From contig NZ_PUJW01000006.1 in the NCBI RefSeq assembly GCF_011189575.1, forward strand, positions 1 to 64,000: a stretch of 64,000 bases of DNA, given 5' to 3'. This stretch comes from Photorhabdus cinerea (lineage in GTDB: Bacteria > Pseudomonadota > Gammaproteobacteria > Enterobacterales > Enterobacteriaceae). A model generated the notes under the pieces. That model had not been told where the DNA came from and did not search any database. It was given only the letters and a program-made list of their open reading frames with translations. Below are positions 36,504 to 42,576 of this stretch, piece by piece. The stretch's first letter is position 1, and the number at the start of each line of letters is the position of its first letter. A program made the position numbers and the translations under genes.

Positions 36504-37113
36504 CCGCCTGTTGCCAACAGGTTCTACCGTTTTGGAGTTGGCTGCTGCTAAGGCATGTTCGCAACTGCAAAACATAGAAGTACGACGACTTCGCAAACTC
36601 TGGAATCCTGACACTTGCCCTCCAGAGTTTTTACCTTATCTCGCATGGGCGTGGTCGGTTGATCGCTGGGATGAAAACTGGTCGGTGAGTACTAAGCGGG
36701 ACGTGATAAAAAACTCGATGTTTCTGCATAAACATAAGGGAACTATTGGTGCCGTCCGTCGCGTGGTAGAACCGTTAGGCTATCTCATTCAAATAAAGGA
36801 ATGGTGGGAGAACAACGAAACACCAGGCACATTCCGATTGGCGATAGGGGTACAGGAAAACGGCATCACCGAAGAAACTTTTTTAGAGTTGGAACGGCTA
36901 ATTTCTGATGCCAAGCCTGTTAGTCGTCATCTGATAGGTTTGTCAATCAATCTGGATGTTAAGGGCGAATTTTATTGCGCTGCGACGAGTTATACTGGAG
37001 ATGACCTCACTGTTTACCAATATCTCCCTGACGTCATCACAACTAGCGACAATGCTCTTTTAGGGGCTGCAATTCATTTGATCGATACAGATACATTGAG
37101 GGTTTCACCATGA
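36493..37113 (+). CDS. Tail protein gpI
   Basis: 206 residues, P2 gpI family (P2: 176), linking baseplate and fibres. It matches in LLPTGSTVLELAAAKACSQL, WNPDTCPPEFLPYLAWAWSVDRWDENWS and KHKGTIGAVRRVVEPLGY. It overlaps the end of J by 11 bases and its own stop overlaps the start of H. Confidence 0.94.
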   Translation: MMNDRLLPTGSTVLELAAAKACSQLQNIEVRRLRKLWNPDTCPPEFLPYLAWAWSVDRWDENWSVSTKRDVIKNSMFLHKHKGTIGAVRRVVEPLGYLIQIKEWWENNETPGTFRLAIGVQENGITEETFLELERLISDAKPVSRHLIGLSINLDVKGEFYCAATSYTGDDLTVYQYLPDVITTSDNALLGAAIHLIDTDTLRVSP

Positions 37114-38243
37114 AATACTTTGCAATTTTAACCAAACTGGGAGCGGCGAAGCTGGCAAATGCTGCTGCTTTGGGAACAAAAGTCGATATTACTCACATGG
37201 CTGTTGGTGATGGTGGCGGTAAATTACCTGATCCTGATGTTAATCAGACACAGCTAGTTAATGAAAAGCGTCGGGCCGCAATTAATACATTGAGTGTTGA
37301 CCCAGTAAACACTAACCAAATTATTGCCGAACAGATTATCCCTGAAGGTGAGGGTGGTTGGTGGATGCGTGAAATTGGTCTGTTTGACAGTGAAGGTAAC
37401 TTGATTGCGGTGGCAAACTGCCCGGAAACCTATAAACCACAATTACAGGAAGGTTCGGGTAGAACACAAACTGTCAGAATGATCTTAATTATCAGCAATA
37501 CTGATTCAGTAACACTGAAAATTGATCCCTCTATAGTTCTGGCAACTCGTGAATATGTAGATAGTTCTATTCTGAAACATGAAAAAAGCCGCAATCACCC
37601 AGATGCTACGTTGACAGAGAAAGGTTTTACAAAACTCAATAGTGCAACTAACAGTAATGATGAAACCACAGCGGCAACACCCAAAGCAGTAAAAGCAGCT
37701 TATGATAATGCTAATAGTAAATTGGCAAAAAACCAAAACGGAGCGGATATCCCAGACAAAAATGCTTTTGTGAAAAACCTTGGTTTATTGGAAAAGCTAA
37801 TTCCGGTCGGTGTACCACTTGCCTGGCCGACTGAAACACCGCCAGAAGGATGGGTTCCGTGTAATGGGGCGGCCTTTGATAAGTCGAAATTTCCAGAGTT
37901 AGCCAAGGCTTATCCTAGTGGTAATTTGCCCGATTTACGGGGTGAATTTATCCGTGGCTGGGATGCTGGGCGTGGCGTCGATCCATCTCGTCCATTATTA
38001 GTATGGCAGGAAGGCTCTTATTTGCTACAGGAAATTGCTGGTCAGCCTGCTGATAATGTTATTAATTTCTCGATCAATGAGCGCACAAAGTTGCAGTGGG
38101 ATTCTCCTCAGCCACAACCTAACGGTATTTCATTAAGAGCTAGAGCTGTAGGTGCAACATCGACTTTTACTACCAGTGCAAATTACATCGGAGTATCAAG
38201 GCCGCGCAACGTAGCATTTAATTATATTGTGAGGGCCGCATAA
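37110..38243 (+). CDS. Expressed tail fibre gpH
   Basis: 377 residues. The constant N-terminal part (MKYFAILTKLGAAKLANAAALGTKVDITHMAVGDG..., residues 1-165) is the P2 gpH attachment domain. A linker (TPKAVKAAYDNANSKL) leads to crossover site C at about residues 220-228 (FVKNLGLLE), and the rest is a swappable tip with collar motifs WPTETPPEGWVPCNG and LPDLRGEFIRGWDAGRG. Much shorter than P2 gpH (669). It ends NYIVRAA like cassette B. Confidence 0.92.
   Translation: MKYFAILTKLGAAKLANAAALGTKVDITHMAVGDGGGKLPDPDVNQTQLVNEKRRAAINTLSVDPVNTNQIIAEQIIPEGEGGWWMREIGLFDSEGNLIAVANCPETYKPQLQEGSGRTQTVRMILIISNTDSVTLKIDPSIVLATREYVDSSILKHEKSRNHPDATLTEKGFTKLNSATNSNDETTAATPKAVKAAYDNANSKLAKNQNGADIPDKNAFVKNLGLLEKLIPVGVPLAWPTETPPEGWVPCNGAAFDKSKFPELAKAYPSGNLPDLRGEFIRGWDAGRGVDPSRPLLVWQEGSYLLQEIAGQPADNVINFSINERTKLQWDSPQPQPNGISLRARAVGATSTFTTSANYIGVSRPRNVAFNYIVRAA
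37768..37793 (+). repeat. Crossover site C inside gpH
   Basis: 26-base site TTGTGAAAAACCTTGG then TTTATTGGAA; its reverse complement has the hix-like core AAACCAAGGTTTTT. It is in inverted orientation to sites B and D, the arrangement needed for inversion. Confidence 0.85.
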
Positions 38244-38743
38244 TGAGTACATCTGTACTCGAAGAGATCCCGGTGGGAATACCTCTTCCTTGGCCGACTA
38301 ACATACCACCAAATGGGTGGGTAAAATGTAATGGAGCAATCTTTGATAAATCTTTATACCCACAATTAGCAGAAGTTTATCCTAGTGGTAGATTGCCCGA
38401 TTTACGGGGTGAATTTATCCGTGGCTGGGATGATGGGCGTGGGGTGGATGTTGGCCGATATCTACTTTCCAATCAATTAGCAGATATTGCTCCACATAAT
38501 CACAGGCTTAGCCGAATGTGGTCCAACTCAAATGCTGGAGCTGATGGTTTGGGTACACCGAGCTATATTCTCAATAGTGTCACCAAAGATGCTAACTACG
38601 GATTTGATGGCCGTGGATTGGGTATCGCTACCGGAATTGGAAATGGTGGCTTCGGTTATATGGACGATGCGATTCTTGCTTCAACAGGAACAGAAACACG
38701 TCCGCGAAACGTAGCATTTAATTACATTGTGAGGATTGCCTGA
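38243..38743 (+). CDS. Collar-domain fibre protein downstream of gpH
   Basis: 166 residues, almost wholly a tail-collar domain: PVGIPLPWPTNIPPNGWVKCNG, LPDLRGEFIRGWDDGRG and end RPRNVAFNYIVRIA. It repeats the gpH tip with a different middle, so it looks like a tandem duplicate of a fibre end. It has its own start (TAATG overlap with gpH) and is coupled to the next gene (TGATG). It has no crossover site of its own. It may be an independent tip protein or a leftover cassette. Confidence 0.8.
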   Translation: MSTSVLEEIPVGIPLPWPTNIPPNGWVKCNGAIFDKSLYPQLAEVYPSGRLPDLRGEFIRGWDDGRGVDVGRYLLSNQLADIAPHNHRLSRMWSNSNAGADGLGTPSYILNSVTKDANYGFDGRGLGIATGIGNGGFGYMDDAILASTGTETRPRNVAFNYIVRIA

Positions 38744-39339
38744 TGAATAAGGCTGTACTGGATAAAAATAATATTGCCATCAGTACCGGAAGTATCGTTG
38801 TGTTTAATTACGATGCGATTACGCTGGAATATCTAAACAGTACTGATGAACATCTTTCCGTTGGTATTGGTCTTCCTGCCAATTCCTGCACAGACGCACC
38901 ACCTGATATCCAAGAGGGCTATGTCGCCTGCCGTTCATCTGATTTAACCGGTTGGCAAATTGTGCCAGATTATCGAGGAGAAATGGCTTATAACACACAA
39001 ACTGGGGAACCACAGGAAATCATTAAACCCGGTGAATTACCTGAAGCACTGACGTTCAAACAACCTGCCTCCGATTTTGATAAATGGGATGGTGAAAAAT
39101 GGGTAATGGATATTGAAGCTCAAAAAAACAGTCAGATTGAACAAGCAGAACTACAACGAGTCACTCTTCGCCAACACGCTAATGAAGCTATGACTTTATT
39201 ACAATATTCTGTTGAGACTGAGATGGCTTCAGACGCAGAGAAAGCATTATTGCTTGCCTGGAAAAAGTATGTGGTATTACTGAGTCGGGTTGATACTTCA
39301 ATAGCTCCAAATATTAATTGGCCACAAGTACCAGAATGA
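38743..39339 (+). CDS. Tail fibre assembly protein, cassette C
   Basis: 198-residue Tfa/gpG-like chaperone, paralogous to 29719-30351: GIGLPANSCTDAPPD, WQIVPDYRGEMAYNTQTGEP, FDKWDGEKWVM and WKKYVVLLSRVDTS. It is translationally coupled to the collar gene and probably folds the currently expressed fibre tip. Confidence 0.92.
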   Translation: MNKAVLDKNNIAISTGSIVVFNYDAITLEYLNSTDEHLSVGIGLPANSCTDAPPDIQEGYVACRSSDLTGWQIVPDYRGEMAYNTQTGEPQEIIKPGELPEALTFKQPASDFDKWDGEKWVMDIEAQKNSQIEQAELQRVTLRQHANEAMTLLQYSVETEMASDAEKALLLAWKKYVVLLSRVDTSIAPNINWPQVPE

Positions 39340-39349
39340 TAAAATTGTC

Positions 39350-39385
39350 AAGACCGGGTACTCTCTTGCTCTCCGGTCTTTTCTC
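39350..39385 (+). terminator. V-H operon terminator
   Basis: AAGACCGG (39350-39357) pairs with CCGGTCTT (39373-39380), followed by TTCTC. Note that it lies inside the C-D invertible segment. Confidence 0.7.
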
Positions 39386-39421
39386 AATTGTAAAAATAGC
39401 TGATTAGTTGAGGTAAAGAAT

Positions 39422-39437
39422 AAGGCCGTAGGGCCTT
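39422..39437 (-). terminator. Hairpin at end of cassette D
   Basis: Read leftwards, AAGGCC pairs with GGCCTT around a short loop and is followed by ATTCTTT. It abuts the stop of cassette D. Confidence 0.6.
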
Positions 39438-39997
39438 CATGAACTTCTATACCATCCCATCAACTTAATATATGAGTTAGTAATTGGAATCACTGCGTTG
39501 GCACCAGTAACTTCTGTATTACCTGAAATTGTATGGTTATGTGGTCCTATTGATACCGTATGGGTATGGGCGCCATCAATGCTAGTGTTAAATTTGTAAT
39601 TGTCAGAATCTGTCTTCGCTGACCCAATATTGTTTCTAGAATCGTCATAATAGCCATAACGCCCACCAGAAGTTTCACCCCACCCGCTATCATGTTTGTG
39701 CTCTCCGGTGGTATTGGTGGTTCGAGTACCATAATCAAATATGTCTGTCATTCCTGAAAATATATGATTATGTGCTGGCATTTGCGCCACTGTCAGAGTT
39801 ATCAAATCGTTACCACCTATTGACAAAATATCAGAGCCATTAGCGCTAGCCAATCGAACTGTTTTATTTTCATCAATATATTTCCATGTAGTACCTGGAA
39901 ACAGTACATTTGGGTTTTTATTTTGAGCAAACCAAACCACAATTCCTACAGGATATAGTGTGTTAATAATGTCTTCCATCAAACCAAGATTTTTCAA
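39437..39997 (-). CDS. Silent tail fibre cassette D
   Basis: 186 codons without ATG start, opening in site D as KNLGLMEDIINTLYPVGIVV, in register with gpH. The short tip has GTTWKYIDENKTVRLA and two His-rich collar-like loops (AQMPAHNHIFSG, GAHTHTVSIGPHNHTISG) and ends LMGWYRSS, the pattern of phage tip domains with HxH ion sites. Inversion between sites C and D (about 2.2 kb) would fuse it to gpH in place of the present tip. Confidence 0.82.
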   Translation of the reverse strand: MKNLGLMEDIINTLYPVGIVVWFAQNKNPNVLFPGTTWKYIDENKTVRLASANGSDILSIGGNDLITLTVAQMPAHNHIFSGMTDIFDYGTRTTNTTGEHKHDSGWGETSGGRYGYYDDSRNNIGSAKTDSDNYKFNTSIDGAHTHTVSIGPHNHTISGNTEVTGANAVIPITNSYIKLMGWYRSS

Positions 39998-39999
39998 AA
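39974..39999 (-). repeat. Crossover site D
   Basis: 26-base site, plus-strand TTCCATCAAACCAAGATT then TTTCAAAA. It has one core change relative to B and C (CAAGA for CAAGG). Orientation opposite to site C. Confidence 0.8.
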
Positions 40000-40060
40000 C
40001 TCATTATTCTGTGAAATTTCTGAAAGGGTAGTCTCCTATTGGTACTCAACAGGGTTACAT

Positions 40061-40159
40061 ATGGGAAAGATTGGCTATATCCGGGTATCAATAAATGACC
40101 AAAACAGTGATTTACAGCGAAATAAGTTGATATGTATAAATTACAATCTATTTTTGTAG
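40061..40159 (+). pseudogene. Invertase relic, right copy
   Basis: 32-codon frame starting MGKIGYIRVSINDQNSDLQR, the same N-terminus as the intact invertase, then decaying at the same point as the left relic. Weak similarity continues out of frame past the stop. From 40170 to 40310 I see no gene. Confidence 0.85.
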
Positions 40160-40310
40160 GAAAAATCTGTGAAAAAACAATCAATAAATAGGACTAAAAA
40201 TTTCCAACAGCAAGAAATATGCATTGATTTATAGAGGCTTCATTTCCTGCTATTTATAAAGTGCTTACATTTAAATTGTTAGAAAAAATAATAACTTAAC
40301 CAACCTAATT

Positions 40311-40328
40311 TGTATCATCTGCCACACA
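40311..40328 (+). promoter_or_regulatory. Ogr activator site before FI operon
   Basis: TGT (40311-40313), twelve bases, ACA (40326-40328), about 72 bases before FI. Third copy of the Ogr dyad. Confidence 0.7.
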
Positions 40329-40399
40329 TTTCTAATCGAATGATTTAATAACTTGGATACTTCAACATAGCGGGACACCTTAATAGGAGAACCGCTAAT

Positions 40400-41572
40400 A
40401 TGGCACAAGATTATCATCATGGCGTCCGTGTGCAGGAAATTAACGAAGGTACACGCACCATCACCACAATTAGCACCGCTATTGTTGGTATGGTCTGTAC
40501 TGGTCCTAAAGCAGACGCAGAAGCTTTTCCATTAAATACCCCGGTTTTGATTACTGATGTTTCTATGGCAATTGGCAAAGCGGGTGACGCCGGTACATTG
40601 CCTCAGGCACTTAAAGCTATCGCAGACCAGGCTAAACCCGTTACTGTTGTTGTCCGTGTAGAACAAGGTGAAACGGAAGGTGATACCACCACTAACATCA
40701 TTGGTACTACGACTAGTGAAGGTAAGAAAACTGGCATGCAGGCATTGTTGGCAGCACAAGGCCAATTAGGTGTGAAGCCACGTATTCTGGGGGTTCCTGG
40801 GCTGGATACAAAAGCTGTTGCTGTTGAACTAGCGAGTATTGCACAAAAACTAAGAGCAATGGCTTATATCAGTGCTTATGGTTGTAAGAATAAAGAAGAA
40901 GTTGCCGAATATCGTAAAAACTTCGGTCAGCGAGAAGTGATGCTGATTTGGCCTGATTTCTTGAGTTGGGACACTGTTTCCAAAAAAGAAGCTACCGCCT
41001 ATGCTACTGCCCGTGCACTGGGCTTGCGGGCAAAAATTGATGAAGAAACAGGTTGGCATAAAACGCTGTCGAACATCGGTGTCAATGGTGTGACTGGTAT
41101 TTCAGCAGACGTATTCTGGGATCTGCAAGATCCAGCAACTGATGCTGGTTATCTAAACGAAAAAGGTATCACGACACTTATCCGCAAGAACGGTTTCCGT
41201 TTTTGGGGTTCCCGTACCTGTGCTGATGACCCATTGTTCCAGTTCGAAAGTTATACCCGCACTGCTCAGGTGCTGGCTGATACCATGGCGGAAGCACATA
41301 TGTGGGCAATCGATAAGCCACTGACTGCTTCACTGGTACGAGACATTATTGAAGGTGTTAACGCCAAGTTCCGTGAATTGAGGTCTGGGGGATACATCAT
41401 TGATGGTAAATGCTGGTACGACGAAAATGCCAATGATAAAGACACTCTGAAAGCGGGTAAATTGACCCTCGATTACGACTACACACCTGTACCACCACTG
41501 GAAAACATGATGTTACGCCAGCGTATTACAGATCGTTACCTGATGGATTTCGCGAAAAGCATAAACGGCTAA
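40400..41572 (+). CDS. Contractile tail sheath protein gpFI
   Basis: 390 residues, P2 FI family (P2: 396). It matches in DYHHGVRVQEINEGTRTITTISTAIVGMVCTG, YGCKNKEEVAEYR, FWGSRTC, and the C-terminal PPLENMMLRQRITDRYLMDF. The sheath contracts to drive the tube through the target envelope. First gene of the second tail operon, with TAGGAG before the ATG. Confidence 0.96.
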   Translation: MAQDYHHGVRVQEINEGTRTITTISTAIVGMVCTGPKADAEAFPLNTPVLITDVSMAIGKAGDAGTLPQALKAIADQAKPVTVVVRVEQGETEGDTTTNIIGTTTSEGKKTGMQALLAAQGQLGVKPRILGVPGLDTKAVAVELASIAQKLRAMAYISAYGCKNKEEVAEYRKNFGQREVMLIWPDFLSWDTVSKKEATAYATARALGLRAKIDEETGWHKTLSNIGVNGVTGISADVFWDLQDPATDAGYLNEKGITTLIRKNGFRFWGSRTCADDPLFQFESYTRTAQVLADTMAEAHMWAIDKPLTASLVRDIIEGVNAKFRELRSGGYIIDGKCWYDENANDKDTLKAGKLTLDYDYTPVPPLENMMLRQRITDRYLMDFAKSING

Positions 41573-41582
41573 GGGGACACAG

Positions 41583-42098
41583 ATGGCATTACCTCGCAAA
41601 CTTAAATACCTGAACTTATTTAATGACGGCAATAGTTATCAGGGAATAGTGGAAGAACTTATTCTGCCTAAGCTGAGTCGTAAACTAGAAACCTATCGTG
41701 GCGGTGGTATGAACGGTAGCGCGACTGTGGACTTGGGACTGGATGAAGGTGCATTGGATGTTGAATTTACTCTGGGAGGTATGGAAGCTCAGCATTATCG
41801 GCAGTGGGGGATAACTAAAGCTGACGGCGTAATGTTACGTTTTGCGGGTTCCTACCAGCGCGATGATACCAATGATGTGATTGCTGTTGAAATCGTGATG
41901 CGTGGCCGCTTCCATGAGTTTGACCATGGCACTTATAAGCAAGGGGATAACACTCAGACCAAAATCAGCGCTAAAAACACCTATTTTAAACTGACATGGG
42001 ATGGTGAAGTTCTGATCGAAGTGGATACCGTTAACATGGTTGAAATTGTTAATGGTGAAGATCGTCTGGCAGATCATCGCCGCGCTATGGGTCTTTAA
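41583..42098 (+). CDS. Tail tube protein gpFII
   Basis: 171 residues, P2 FII family (P2: 172), major tube subunit. Conserved start ALPRKLKYLNLFNDGNSYQG and VVRGRFHEFDHGTYKQGDNTQTKI-type centre. It follows FI by ten bases. Confidence 0.96.
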   Translation: MALPRKLKYLNLFNDGNSYQGIVEELILPKLSRKLETYRGGGMNGSATVDLGLDEGALDVEFTLGGMEAQHYRQWGITKADGVMLRFAGSYQRDDTNDVIAVEIVMRGRFHEFDHGTYKQGDNTQTKISAKNTYFKLTWDGEVLIEVDTVNMVEIVNGEDRLADHRRAMGL

Positions 42099-42124
42099 TC
42101 TAATCGGATAAACAAGGTTGAACC

Positions 42125-42442
42125 ATGACAGAAACACTCATTACTCAAAACGACGAGCAGCGTACAATCGTATTAGAAGAACCACTTGCACGTGGTAATA
42201 GCAACATCACTGAAGTGGTGGTGCGCAAACCTAACAGTGGAGCGCTGCGTGGTGCTCGGCTACAGGCTTTGCTGGAGATGGATGTGGACTCAATGATGTT
42301 AGTTTTGCCACGTGTTACCACTCCGGCTCTCACTAAAAGCGACCTGTTGGCAATGACACCGGGCGATCTGATTAATCTCAGTGTTGAGGTGGTCAATTTT
42401 TTGTTACCGAAGTCGGCGAAGTCCGGTTTCCAGACCGACTAA
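42125..42442 (+). CDS. Tail assembly chaperone gpE
   Basis: 105 residues, P2 gpE family, the short product of the frameshifting E/E' pair. A TTTTTTG slippery stretch lies at 42397-42403, codons about 92-93, in the reading phase needed for a -1 shift. P2 uses the same T6G signal. The short form ends at 42442. Confidence 0.9.
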   Translation: MTETLITQNDEQRTIVLEEPLARGNSNITEVVVRKPNSGALRGARLQALLEMDVDSMMLVLPRVTTPALTKSDLLAMTPGDLINLSVEVVNFLLPKSAKSGFQTD

Positions 42443-42576
42443 CCGTAGATGACTTGGTGGCAGATATTGCCACCGTTTTCCACTGGTCTCCGGCAGTGAC
42501 AAGTGAAATGTCATTGACGGAATTACTGGACTGGCGACATCGGGCCATCTTACGAAGTGGTGCAGAAAATGAGTAA
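42125..42576 (+). CDS. Frameshift fusion gpE+E'
   Basis: If ribosomes slip by -1 on T6G at 42397-42403, translation continues from GTT 42403 with VTEVGEVRFPDRLTVDDLVA, then HWSPAVTSEMSLTELLDWRH and ends at 42576, giving about 150 residues. The E' part matches P2 gpE' style (HWPPSA...ELL.WR). The long and short forms together load the tape measure protein during tube assembly. Ends overlapping the start of T. Confidence 0.88.

Larger units (their letters stand above)
39974..40170. repeat. Long inverted repeat, right copy
   Basis: Nearly identical to the reverse complement of 27768-27963, differing by a few bases plus the missing base of site A. The pair bounds 12.4 kb. Homologous recombination between them could also flip the region. 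Confidence 0.85.
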
